A stretch of 37,287 nt of DNA from Clostridiales bacterium PH28_bin88 (GTDB taxonomy: Bacteria > Bacillota > PH28-bin88). Under the pieces are notes generated by a model. It was given only the letters and a program-made list of their open reading frames with translations, searched no databases and had not been told where the DNA came from. The stretch lies in NCBI GenBank assembly GCA_000987045.1, contig LAKY01000035.1:1-37287 (forward strand). The letters are read 5' to 3'. The number at the start of each line of letters is the position of its first letter. The first letter of the stretch is position 1. Positions 22,989 through 31,244 of the stretch are shown here, one piece after another. Made by a program: the position numbers and the translations under genes.

Positions 22989-23307
22989 ATAACGTATTGG
23001 ATTTAAGACAAAGTTTCGAAATAATACTAAGTACCTTAACCCCTGTTATGGTTTCTATATCTGAACATACACGGGGCTTTATATGTTCACCTACTTTCTG
23101 TCGAAGGCGCATTACTTCTTCTTCACCGCCAGGTATGCTCAGAAGATACTTCTCGTATGGGGCCAGGGGTTCGTAGCTACAAAAGGTAGCTACATTGGCA
23201 TTAAGTCGTACCCACACCTCCTTAGGGCCTTTTCCACAAATTTCTTGTTGGACCCTGCTTAAATGCTTTTTTAACTCCGTTTCTATGATTGCTTTCGACT
23301 TTTTCAC
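22954..23307 (-). CDS. DUF2294 family protein
   Basis: Encodes 117 aa from a GTG at 23307, with GGGGGTGATG upstream. The sequence follows the DUF2294 pattern: an N-terminal helix (IIETELKKHLSRVQQEICGK), GPKEVWVRLNANVATFCSYE, LAPYEKYLLSIPGGEEEVMR, then ITGVKVLSIISKL. The biochemical function of the family is not established. Here it carries several Cys residues (CGKG, FCSYE, RVCSD, KLCLK), so redox or metal sensing is possible but unproven. It is the first gene after the c-di-GMP riboswitch and terminator, with the HD-GYP ribosome binding site overlapping its stop codon, so the two are translated as a pair. Confidence 0.8.
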   Translation of the reverse strand: MKKSKAIIETELKKHLSRVQQEICGKGPKEVWVRLNANVATFCSYEPLAPYEKYLLSIPGGEEEVMRLRQKVGEHIKPRVCSDIETITGVKVLSIISKLCLKSNTLFGAILFHENFD

Positions 23308-23350
23308 ATTTTCATCACCCCCAATATAATAACTGAGTCCCATGCAGTCT

Positions 23351-23410
23351 GAAAAAGAAACAAAAGCACACCAAAACAACCGTGATAAAATACACGGACG
23401 TTTGGTGTGC
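23351..23410 (-). terminator. terminator hairpin in the riboswitch leader
   Basis: On the minus strand GCACACCAAAC (23400-23410) pairs with GTTTTGGTGTGC (23366-23377), with an inner CCGTG/CACGG stem. It is followed by TTTTGTTTCTTTTT (down to 23351). It lies between the c-di-GMP riboswitch and the DUF2294 start, so it is the likely expression platform. An alternative hairpin, TGGCATC/GATGCCA (about 23410-23435), abuts it and could serve in switching. Confidence 0.85.
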
Positions 23411-23540
23411 TGGCATCTAGATTTACGGATGCCAAACCTTACCAAAACGGAGGTTCAGGAGGGGCCGAGAGTGGCACCTACCCTTATCATTAATAACTTT
23501 TAGCCCCCGATTACCGGGGGCTTTCCTAAAGCGGTTGAGA

Positions 23541-23620
23541 CCGGCAACCTGGCAGTCGTGGCCTTATGGCTGTAGACCCATAGCTTTGCGTCCCCGCCTT
23601 TCGAACGGGTTTGCCATTTA
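23541..23620 (-). ncRNA. cyclic di-GMP class I (GEMM-I) riboswitch
   Basis: On the minus strand the motif reads GGCAAACC, a P2 stem closed by a TCGAAAG loop, GGGACGCAAAGC, the P3 arm TATGGGTCTACAGCCATA, then CTGCCAGGTTGCC, which pairs with the opening GGCAA. These are the conserved blocks of the GEMM-I aptamer in the right order and spacing. A stable CCCCCG hairpin (23502-23522) follows, and the terminator at 23351-23410 lies downstream, before DUF2294 and the HD-GYP gene. It is expected to let c-di-GMP control the enzyme that degrades c-di-GMP. Whether binding turns expression on or off cannot be read from the sequence. Confidence 0.9.
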
Positions 23621-24004
23621 TTTACCTGGAAATTGTAAATTAGGAAAATTGCACTCCTACTTGAATTAGCTTTTTTATTCGACAATCTTAACGATATTCC
23701 TACAAAATCACCTTGATATTTTTAAAAAATATTCTACCACAATTCGACAAATATCGTCAGTATTTCATTTTGTGAAAAAAATTAAAGAGTGTGTTTAGGT
23801 TGGTGAAAACCTAAGGGGAACAGTCTTTTCACAGACAATATTTGATTTTTCATGGTAAAGGGGAGGCTAATTTTAGAACTCCTATAATTGTATCAACATT
23901 TCTCTTCAATCAGCATGGGGGGTTATTTCGACATCTACTCTATATTCGAAGAACTTCAAGTTGGGAATCTAGGCGTTTTTCAGTAAATGATTTATGTTCC
24001 TGGT
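23621..24004. other. AT-rich intergenic region upstream of the riboswitch
   Basis: No gene is seen. The minus-strand promoter of the riboswitch transcript should lie within about 23640-23760; the best candidate -10 is TAGAAT near 23735-23745, with only a weak -35. A 7-bp hairpin TTAGGTT/AACCTAA lies near 23795-23815. Confidence 0.4.
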
Positions 24005-24169
24005 TCACGATTGGCCCGAACCCTTCAACCCATACGGGTAACCGTTACCATCATGCCGTTCATGATGGTGGAGGACCATCGGCACAATCAACCCCAAGGG
24101 CCCCTCCTGCCCAAGGATCCTGGCTCCTATTTCCGAATGCTGTTTAAGTGCGTGGTATTCTTGCGGCCG
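24005..24169 (-). pseudogene. HD-GYP domain relic
   Basis: A 55-codon open stretch without a start encodes EYHALKQHSEIGARILGQEG, then VLHHHERHDGNGYPYGLKG. This is the middle of an HD-GYP domain (the xxHxxxG helix and HHERxDGNGYPxGL), ending at a stop after a few unrelated residues. The HD motif upstream and the ADAxDAMTS part downstream are missing. It lies 1 kb upstream of the intact HD-GYP gene on the same strand but differs from it in sequence, so it is the remnant of a separate, decayed paralogue. Confidence 0.7.
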
Positions 24170-24418
24170 TCATCCATTGACTTGATCAGCGGGGCCTAGA
24201 GCCACCAAAAACGATCCTCCATCCCCCCTGTTGTACCTGGTCAAACCAAGCCGACCTAATTCCGCATCTTCATGTTGCCTCATGCCGGACTTCAGCGCAT
24301 ACTCGACCCGGCAAGACTGCATTCTGGGCCAGATCACTAAGGTAATTAACACTGAAAAGGCTAATAGCAACAGCCTGGCATTTTTCCCGTTGAACCTTTC
24401 CACCAAAATACGAACCAT
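24170..24418 (-). CDS. hypothetical small membrane protein, possibly the 5' end of a decayed gene
   Basis: Encodes 82 aa from an ATG at 24418 with no clear ribosome binding site. Residues 13-29 form a membrane helix (ARLLLLAFSVLITLVIW); the rest is charged and shows no known motif. Its stop abuts the HD-GYP relic at 24005-24169, so both could be parts of one lost membrane-bound HD-GYP protein. The stretch 24419-24660 beyond it holds no gene I can support. Confidence 0.35.
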   Translation of the reverse strand: MVRILVERFNGKNARLLLLAFSVLITLVIWPRMQSCRVEYALKSGMRQHEDAELGRLGLTRYNRGDGGSFLVALGPADQVNG

Positions 24419-24660
24419 CAGGATTTTTTACGAAAGGGTGATTTTATGACTCAGTTAATACAAATACTCATGGGAGGTCCCGGTATTCTTTCTTCATTGT
24501 TCAAGGAACCAATTCACGGCTGCGCCCCGTGTCTTCAAGGCAGAGTTCAAACATGAATACGAGTGCAGTTCGTCACCAGCAGTGCCAATTATAAGTGGCG
24601 GGCATAGTTCTCTCCTCCTAATGATTGTAATCACAACTCATCTTTACGGTACGGTTCACC

Positions 24661-25497
24661 CTAGCGAGTTTCTGTACTATCAGCCAACAGGGGCTGGTAC
24701 ATCATAATGGCATGGTTTTCGGCCACCAGTTCATCCCTAACCACCTTGCCGTCCACTACCCTGCGGTAGATCCGGTTGTGCCGTACATATCCGCCCCAGG
24801 GTTCGTGAGTGATCAGGTGGTCTTTTTCGTAAACCTCATATTCTTGTTGGACAGATTGATTCGACCTCCACTCACCCGCCAGGAATTCCCCCGTCAGGAA
24901 AACGCGCAAGTAAAACGTCTGCCGGGTATCGTTTCTGATCTGGAGGTCTATGTAATTGTATGAACAGGTGGCTCCACTGCCGAAGGGTTGGGTACGGTTT
25001 ACGTCAGGGAAAACATCATAACTATGCCTCCATCTCTCGACCACCGTCAAAGGAGTGTGCAGGGTCATCCAGTAGATGAGGTTGGAAAGCTGACATAACC
25101 CGCCTCCAACCCCGGGGGTATACGACCCGTTAAACAGGACCATACCGGGCTTGTACCCTTTCATGGCAGTGGGCTTGCCGATCAGCCGCCAGTAAGAAAA
25201 GGTCTCGCCGGGGTGAATCACCACCCCGTCAACTTTCTTGACAGCAATCCTCAGGTTGACAACCTTGTTGTGCTGCAGCCACATGTCTACATTGCGCAGT
25301 TTCCTGATAAGGGGTGTCTGGTGGGAAAACACAACAAAGGGATAATCCCCATGAAAACCTTTGCTCTTTGCAAACTTTGTACCTGAAAAATACCAGTAGC
25401 AGTACCGCTTAAGGGTAAAGTAAAGCTTTCCAAGGGCTAACCTTAAAGCCGACCTTTGGCGCGGTTTCGCCACGCTGGTCCAGGACAACGCCAGCAC
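24661..25497 (-). CDS. VanW family protein
   Basis: Encodes 278 aa. The VanW core is clear: NKVVNLRIAVKKVDGVVIHP, GETFSYWRLIGKPT, GYKPGMVLFNGSYTPGVGGG and LCQLSNLIYWMTLHTPLTVV, then ERWRHSYDVFPD, PFGSGATCSYNYIDLQIRND. VanW occurs in vanB-type glycopeptide-resistance operons, but most homologues, as here with no van genes nearby, are unlinked to resistance and of unknown, probably cell-envelope, function. The start is uncertain: GTG 25497 overlaps the AAAGGG site, whereas TTG three codons later is spaced well. The protein has an N-terminal Arg-rich stretch and no obvious signal peptide. Confidence 0.85.
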   Translation of the reverse strand: MLALSWTSVAKPRQRSALRLALGKLYFTLKRYCYWYFSGTKFAKSKGFHGDYPFVVFSHQTPLIRKLRNVDMWLQHNKVVNLRIAVKKVDGVVIHPGETFSYWRLIGKPTAMKGYKPGMVLFNGSYTPGVGGGLCQLSNLIYWMTLHTPLTVVERWRHSYDVFPDVNRTQPFGSGATCSYNYIDLQIRNDTRQTFYLRVFLTGEFLAGEWRSNQSVQQEYEVYEKDHLITHEPWGGYVRHNRIYRRVVDGKVVRDELVAENHAIMMYQPLLADSTETR

Positions 25498-25652
25498 CCT
25501 TTCTTATACAGATTTCTTGACCCCCTCCCATGTACGGAGGCGTGCGGGGCGTTTCAGCCCTATTCTAAAACCTTGCCGGTCATTAATACCACTAGCCAAA
25601 ACCGCTCCCGGCCATCCTCTCCTAAGGAAGTGTGCCACTGTCCAGTCAACCC
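25498..25652. other. intergenic stretch with a small hairpin
   Basis: The 25498-25778 gap contains CCTCC-CATGTAC-GGAGG near 25525-25545, embedded in a GC-rich CCCC...GGGG context, and the terminator described separately at 25653-25690. I see no gene. Confidence 0.4.
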
Positions 25653-25690
25653 AAAAAGAAAACTATGAAAAACGCTATCGCCATAGTTTT
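25653..25690 (-). terminator. terminator after the amber-interrupted membrane protein gene
   Basis: AAAACTATG (25682-25690 on the minus strand) and CATAGTTTT (25659-25667) form a perfect 9-bp stem, followed on the minus strand by CTTTTT. It lies about 90 bp downstream of the stop codon at 25779. Confidence 0.85.
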
Positions 25691-25778
25691 CACCCGCATA
25701 ACAAAATGCCTCTCCCAACAAATCAATCTTAACCCCTAAACATGGTTACGCGGTACAGCCTAACCCCGGACTAAAATT

Positions 25779-26501
25779 TTATTGCTGGCTGACACGCCCA
25801 CGGCGGTACAGCAAGTACCCAACTAGCCCTATTGGAAAAAACGCTACTGAAACCAAAACCCATAAAACGTAGTGATAACCAAGTTTTTTGGCATCCCTCC
25901 ACACCAAGACACCTGAGGTAGCTGCAAGTATGATAACCGCGAAGTTTATTGCTTCGAGTACCCTGATCCCAACAACCCAGCCATTGCCAGTATTATCTTG
26001 TTCCCCCGGAGCATGCAGCCGAGTAGTTGAAAGAAATGCTTCTAATTGTTCCTCTTCTTCAGCGGAAAACTTTTCATCTGCGACTTTACCTCCCGCTAGC
26101 CGGACCACCCCAGCGGGCGTAATCGGTGAATAACGGCCCTCCTCGGTTTTCTTTAGAAACAACAGAACGTCCTTTCCCCATTCGTCTAAACGATAATCAG
26201 CAGAACTTATGACATTTTTATTTAGTGCACCGGGGGTGCTTACAATGATCTTGTCGCCGGGCAGGGATTTGTTGACGTAAGCAACCACTCTGACGTCCCA
26301 ATCCGACTCCCACCTGATACCGTAAGCTCTTTCTTTGATCACTTCCCCGATTTCGCCTATCACAATCAAGTCAGCCGTTTTGATAAGCTCTGGGACTGAA
26401 AAATAAATCTACGAGGCATAAACTGGGATTACCAGGACCAATGCCAGTAGCAAGGTAACTAACCCTGGCAAACTCCTTTTCCACTTGTATTGACGAAACA
26501 C
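25779..26501 (-). pseudogene. exported membrane protein gene with an in-frame amber codon after the signal peptide
   Basis: From a GTG at 26501 (GGAGGAAAG upstream) the frame encodes a signal sequence (FRQYKWKRSLPG, LVTLLLALVLVIPVYAS). It then meets TAG at 26409-26411 and continues open in the same frame to 25779 (IYFSVPELIKTADLIVIGEI...). The mature part has a beta-rich domain (residues ~35-160), then two membrane helices near the C-terminus (VLEAINFAVIILAATSGVLV and HYVLWVLVSVAFFPIGLVGY). Without the stop this would be a 240-aa secreted, C-terminally anchored protein. A TTG at 26369 could start a shorter form lacking the signal. The family is not recognised. Nonsense mutation is the simplest reading; TAG read-through is the alternative. 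Confidence 0.65.
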
Positions 26502-26664
26502 TGCGTCTTTCCTCCCCCTGGTTCTGATTTAAGTCATTGATGTTGCATAGTATTCCGTGGGCCTGTTCTTGCCCTAATCCGCTAAAATCTCGATCTTCAC
26601 CGCTCGTTCCTTTCCTGTTCCTGACTTATATCCTATTAGCCATACTTAGTTTGAAAAGCCCGTA

Positions 26665-27270
26665 TCAAACTAATTTGGCGTCATATCGACGTAAATGCTC
26701 CTTGACAGCGTCCTTGTCGGGAAAGTTTTCGCGCACAAGAGCCAGGTGTTCACGTATCAGCCCGATCCCCCGCCGCATCACCCTGGCCGCTAGAAAAGGC
26801 GGCACGTCGTAAAGGTAGAGGATCAGGGTAGCGTGGAAGTCTGACACGTAGCGGTCAATGGCTTCCGGGCTGTGGTGCATCAACCGCGCGATCTCCTGGT
26901 TGAGCATGCCTTGCAGGTGTAACTGGATGATGCGTCGCTTGTGGGTCAGTTTACGGCCGGCGTCGTGGACGCTTCCCGGCGTGGGAAGCACCAGGTCGTG
27001 CTCCTGCTCGTAAGCCGTGATGAGGTCGGCAACGGTTCTCTGCTGGCGCATCACCAGAAACCCCAGGTCGATGGTAGACAGGAGAGCCGACTGCAAGTAG
27101 ACCTCCGTAGCCATGCGCGCGATCATCTGCTGGTGGGTGCGGTTGACCATAGCTAAGTTCAGGTGAGGGTCATCAAAGCCCGCCAGCTCTTGCGGCGTAT
27201 GCAGCGTCACGATGACCGGCACCTGTTTTCTGAAGGTGGTGGCCTTCTCTTCCTGCTGGCGGTCGCCTGG
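26665..27270 (-). pseudogene. DUF1670 protein, N-terminally truncated
   Basis: The frame opens at 27270 without a start (ERQQEEKATTFRKQ-like lead, then VPVIVTLHTPQELAGF). It continues through the DUF1670 hallmarks LPTPGSVHDAGRKLTHKRRI, IQLHLQGMLNQEIARLMHHS and PEAIDRYVSDFHA, an HTH-like region, ending at 26665. A GTG at 27222 could initiate a 185-aa product. DUF1670 genes are repeated and often transposon-associated in clostridial genomes as I know them. The N-terminal ~80-100 residues are missing. The left edge coincides with the break in the secreted-protein gene at about 27277, so the two look joined by an insertion or deletion event. Confidence 0.7.
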
Positions 27271-27276
27271 TCAATA

Positions 27277-27601
27277 TGCATCCATTTCCACCAGAAACTG
27301 TTATCGAAGTAGAAATTAGTAGCTCTAATGTTTTCTACGTAAAGCGGCCAAACATCTTCAAAGGCTATCTCTTTAGCACTGGTGTTTTTATAGTGTTTAG
27401 ACATTAACCATGAAATTCTCCCTGTTTCGTCCACCTGACCCTCGACGTAATGCTAACTTCAACAGGTTGTTCAGTAACTTGGGGCGACTGTGCCGCAAAA
27501 ACCGCAGGTGGTGAAAACAACTGGCCTGTGAGAGCCAGGAAGAGATACAAAGCAATAAAGACTTTCACACCCTTCTTCCGGAGGTTTATCAAGGTGCCCA
27601 C
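27277..27601 (-). pseudogene. secreted protein gene, frameshifted and 3'-truncated
   Basis: The first frame (start GTG 27601 or, better spaced after GAGGTGGG, TTG 27592) encodes a signal peptide (VKVFIALYLFLALTGQLF, then SPPAVFAAQ) and VTEQPVEVSITSRVRWTKQG, stopping at 27404. A second frame picks up near 27434 with DETGRISWLMSKHYKNTSAK, then FEDVWPLYVENIRATNFYFD, as if a one-base shift lies at about 27430. The coding sense ends near 27277, where DUF1670 sequence begins. The family is not recognised. It resembles the other exported proteins downstream only in having a signal sequence. Confidence 0.6.
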
Positions 27602-27662
27602 CTCTTCACCCGAAACTATTACAGCCTACCTTCAAAGCAATCATCATCAGGAAAACCCCCGG

Positions 27663-29239
27663 TCAAATCCCTGTTAGGTCGAGTATCTCCAGGGTGATCC
27701 ATCGCAGGCCCTCAATGTCCTGTCGCTCTCTAGGAATAGCCAGGTAACGTCCAAAAGGTGAAACGAGAACTGCGGGCACAAAGGTTTCACCCTCGGGTGC
27801 AGTAACCAGTACCCTCGTACTGCCATCGGGCTGAAGCAGTACTACCTTATCTGTTGCTGCATACAGCAAACCTTTACCGGTATACCTGGCTGCTAAAAAC
27901 TCCTCCCCTTCGGCTACAGTAGTTGCCTCCATGTCCTTTACGTCCAGCACCCTCAATTTACGGGCTTCCCGGCTACCCGATAGTATTATCGTGCTTCCTG
28001 CCCACCGCGCCTCGGGACTTGTGGCCAAAAACCACCTCTCTCCCTCCTCTTCTTCGGCCGGAAGAAATCTCGCCGTACGGGTGGTGAGGTCCAGGGAACC
28101 ATGAAGAGTGTAAGGCAGCTGGTCACGACTCATATTCTCGCCATTGGCGTAACCCTCAAGGTAAAGGTAGTTACCGTCGGGAGACCATTGCGGCCATCCA
28201 CCAGTATCCACTGGACATCGTATCCTTCCGTATAACTGACAAAACTCTCGTACACCACAACCTGGTTGCCATCAGGTGACCAGGTGGGCTTTCCGAAAGG
28301 GTGATCCTTCTCATTCAGCACGCCCACCAGTTTCCCGGTTTCCCAGTCCAATGCCCAGAACTTATCTATTGCGAACTGGTGCTGGGTGGGGTACCACGCT
28401 CCTAAAAGGTAGCGCCCATTGAGCGACCATGAGAGCATTTCCGCGGAGACATCCGTATCGGTGGCAGGATCCTTTGTCAGCGCCCATTTCTTTTGCTTTC
28501 CGCTGGCAGTCTCCTGTACCACCAGGTAGCCGTTGCGGGTATATGCAATCAGGCTATTGTCGTCGGAAACAGCCATGGAGTATCTGCTGGGTTCTCCAAG
28601 GTGAGTGCTTTGGCCTTGTAACAGGTCGACCAGTCCGGCCGTATACCTGCCGGGGTGTAGGGCCAGCCCGGTTTCACTCACCCAGGCATAGGAATGTTCG
28701 TGGAAAGGGCCGTAATGGGGGAAGGGCCCTGCCTGGTAACCCCAGGGCACTTTTGCAACTGGTACCGGCCGGGAAGGAATATCTGCTGCCAGAGAGGCCA
28801 AGTCGACCGGGTCTGTAGAATTTCCGGCAGCACTCCCGGTCACGGGCGGGTTAAATTTCTTCGGTTCGAAAAAGGGGCTGACCAGCCAGAAGCCGGGGCT
28901 GTCTCCGGGCTGGACTAGACCCAGCGAAATGGTGTCATGGTCGGAATCCCACGCCATTCCGCCCTCCCCAATAATGAAATGGCGCGGCAGCCCGGTTGTA
29001 GCAAGCAGGACCGTTTGCGGCTTTTCCCACTTACCCGGGGGGCTGATCTTACCTTCTGACTCTCCCGGAGAGACTGATGGCCTTTTTTCTTCTTGATTGG
29101 CGCCTGTTGCGGGCTGGGGAAATTTTTCCTCCCGCAACCCACCTGGATCCTCCGGAAGTCCTTTTTGCCTGCAACCGCCGGCCACGAGCAATACCAAGAT
29201 CAAGACCGCAACAACCAAGTACTTGATCCTACCCCTCAA
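27663..29239 (-). pseudogene. lipoprotein with PD40/WD40-like beta-propeller, frameshifted
   Basis: A TTG at 29239, with GGGGAGGG upstream, starts a lipoprotein signal (YLVVAVLILVLLVAGGC, Cys at the lipobox). A Pro/Glu-rich linker and propeller blades follow, such as SDDNSLIAYTRNGYLVVQE, MLSWSLNGRYLLGAWY and PTWSPDGNQVVVYESF. At about 28205 the frame shifts: WSPDGNYLYLEG continues in another frame that starts at 28211 and ends at 27663 (LVSPFGRYLAIPRERQDIEG). Joined, the protein would be about 525 aa. It is probably a surface-anchored TolB-type propeller of unknown ligand. A single-base deletion or insertion, a sequencing error, or programmed frameshifting could each explain the break. Confidence 0.78.
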
Positions 29240-29280
29240 GTCAGTCCCTCCCCTAACTTTATTCTCTCTTATCTCTGATG

Positions 29281-30918
29281 TTATAGATTGCTGTCTATGT
29301 CCCGCCGGCTAATTATCTCCCAATTTCCATCTACCTTTTCCAGATCATACTCACGACTCCACGGCCACCCGTACTTGCCCACCACCAGGGTGTAGCGACC
29401 GTTATCCTGCAGTTTTACTCCTACCCGCATCTTCCCGGGCTCCCAGCCGAAATCGTATCCCTCTTGAGATGCGAGAGCTTTAATTGCCTCTTCGGCTGAG
29501 TCGTCGTAATAGGCATACATGTGCTGGTCAGTTACCACCCGCCAGTTCCCGTCGGCCTCATTTTCCAGGAGCAGCTCAGCATAAAACTCAGAGTCCTTTG
29601 GCCCGTAGGCCACTACCACCCGGTTGTCGAAAATGCGCCCTACTGCCAGCACCATGTCTTTTTCCCGCAGGCCAACGGTATAGCCTTTTGCTTCCATGTA
29701 TTCTCTCGCTGCCTCCCACACCTTTCCGCTGGCGGGGTCTGGACCAAAGACATGGTACTTTGCTTCCTCAATAAGTCCCTCGGATGTGATGTTCGACTCC
29801 TGGATAAGCATGTGGGAGTAATCGACAAACTCCATAAATCTCAACAGGCAGGGATGTTCCATCGCAAACTGCCTGACCAGCGTGGTGTTTTCCCCCTCAT
29901 ATTTGGCCACCTGAAAATACTTGACGGTGTTGCCTTGAAACAAGGCTAAATACCTGCCGTCGGGGGACCAGTACTTACGGCCCCCCTCATTCCCAATGTC
30001 CATCTCTGTCCCCGATTTCAGTTCCCGAATTTTCGTGTGAAAGCTCTCGTGGTAGTAATATCCCTTCCCCGCCAGGTATGCCAGGTACTGCCCGTCGGGA
30101 GATATCGCGGGAGCCCAGGCCTTTTCCAGGAAAACTTCCGGTTCTTTTTGACCTGAGCTATACCGGAAGATAGCCGGTTGGCCCTTGTGGTCGGCATCAA
30201 AGTAAAGGTTGCCTTTCGGATCCCAGCTTACATGAAAGTCTGGGCCTTCTGTCCAGCCGGGATTGGGAGGATAATTAACCACATTCGTGAGTTCCCCGGT
30301 CGCCAGGTTGACGATCCAAACCGCAATCCGCATGGGTGAGGAGGATGTCTTGCCGGTTATGGCCAAAAGAGTGCGGTCATTGTTAAGAGCCGCAGCCCAT
30401 ATGTAATCAGCATCCGCCGGTCTTATGTCCTTGCCTTCACGATTGGAAAGGTTATAGAGCCAGGTGTTATGCAAAAGCACCCGGTTATCGTCAACCCAGG
30501 CCACAGGGTCGTTCCAGTCCCATCCCAAATTTGCCTGGTGTATCAGGTTTTCACCCTTGGAGCCTACCAAATAAAAATCGGCGTTTAACGTGCCGTCCCC
30601 TATATCGTGTTGGGCCTTTAAGACTATGGTTGCCCTCCTGCCTGGTGAAGGGTAAGCCCCCATGTTCACCTTTGGTGCAGAACTAACGCCTTCCGCCAGG
30701 TCCTGTTTGTATGGATCCACAGCCGCAGGCTCTCGTTGGGGCTCCGGATTGTTCGCTTCGGGTTGATTGGAAGGACCAGACCGGTATGCTTCTTTCTCGA
30801 TGGCCGCATCCTTTTTTGACTCGCCTTCTAATGTTGGTTTGCTGCTCCCCCGGCAACCTGTCACCGTAACCAGCAACGCCAACATCAAGGCTATGAATGC
30901 AAACGTCTTTCGGCGCAT
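29281..30918 (-). CDS. lipoprotein with PD40-type beta-propeller and C-terminal extra domain
   Basis: Encodes 545 aa from the ATG at 30918, with GGGGAGG 8 nt upstream; an in-frame extension to 30972 lacks a signal. The N-terminus MRRKTFAFIALMLALLVTVT, then GC, is a lipobox. After a Pro/Glu/Asn-rich linker, PD40-like blades follow (FHVSWDPKGNLYFDADHKGQ, WAPAISPDGQYLAYLAGKG, RKYWSPDGRYLALFQGN). The last 180 residues are a different, alpha/beta-looking domain (LREKDMVLAVGRIFDNRVVV, WRVVTDQHMYAYYDDSAEEA). It is related in build to the lipoprotein gene just downstream and is probably its paralogue. It is anchored outside the membrane. Substrate unknown. Confidence 0.85.
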   Translation of the reverse strand: MRRKTFAFIALMLALLVTVTGCRGSSKPTLEGESKKDAAIEKEAYRSGPSNQPEANNPEPQREPAAVDPYKQDLAEGVSSAPKVNMGAYPSPGRRATIVLKAQHDIGDGTLNADFYLVGSKGENLIHQANLGWDWNDPVAWVDDNRVLLHNTWLYNLSNREGKDIRPADADYIWAAALNNDRTLLAITGKTSSSPMRIAVWIVNLATGELTNVVNYPPNPGWTEGPDFHVSWDPKGNLYFDADHKGQPAIFRYSSGQKEPEVFLEKAWAPAISPDGQYLAYLAGKGYYYHESFHTKIRELKSGTEMDIGNEGGRKYWSPDGRYLALFQGNTVKYFQVAKYEGENTTLVRQFAMEHPCLLRFMEFVDYSHMLIQESNITSEGLIEEAKYHVFGPDPASGKVWEAAREYMEAKGYTVGLREKDMVLAVGRIFDNRVVVAYGPKDSEFYAELLLENEADGNWRVVTDQHMYAYYDDSAEEAIKALASQEGYDFGWEPGKMRVGVKLQDNGRYTLVVGKYGWPWSREYDLEKVDGNWEIISRRDIDSNL

Positions 30919-30978
30919 CAATATACCTCCCCACCCTTCACCGTATCTTCGTGCCCGAGCACGACGGCCCATGATAAC

Positions 30979-31155
30979 CTAATACTCGATATATCTAAGA
31001 CGCGATCTACCACTATTTAGTTCCTTTAGGAAGGTTGCCGCCGAACCTTTAATCTTTATAGCTATTACAGAAGTGGATGCCAGAGCGGTTCCCTGCACCA
31101 ATAAGATCGCTAGCATCGCGACAATCCATATCACTACCATCATTCTACGTGCCAT
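30979..31155 (-). CDS. small secreted peptide, 58 aa
   Basis: The ATG at 31155 follows GAGGAGGG by 5-6 nt, an excellent ribosome binding site. Residues 1-27 are a signal peptide (MARRMMVVIWIVAMLAILLV, QGTALAS, AxA-type cleavage). The mature part is a basic 30-aa peptide (TSVIAIKIKGSAATFLKELN, then SGRSRLRYIEY). No family is recognised. It sits between the PQQ-propeller gene and the lipoprotein gene on the same strand and could be co-transcribed with either. Confidence 0.68.
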   Translation of the reverse strand: MARRMMVVIWIVAMLAILLVQGTALASTSVIAIKIKGSAATFLKELNSGRSRLRYIEY

Positions 31156-31244
31156 CGAACTCCCTCCTCGTTCCCTTCTTTCTTTCCACGACCCGCTTAT
31201 TGTAAGGTCAATATACCTACTCCAAAGACGCTTTCCATCCGGTT

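Noticed and set aside
24446..24556. Plus-strand 36-codon frame starting ATGACTCAG after AAAGGGTGA
   Set aside because: It is short, lacks any recognisable feature, and lies among relic sequence; support is too weak to list.
24661..25497. Vancomycin resistance locus
   Set aside because: Only a VanW-family protein is present. No vanHAX/vanB ligase or sensor genes are nearby, and most VanW homologues are unrelated to resistance.
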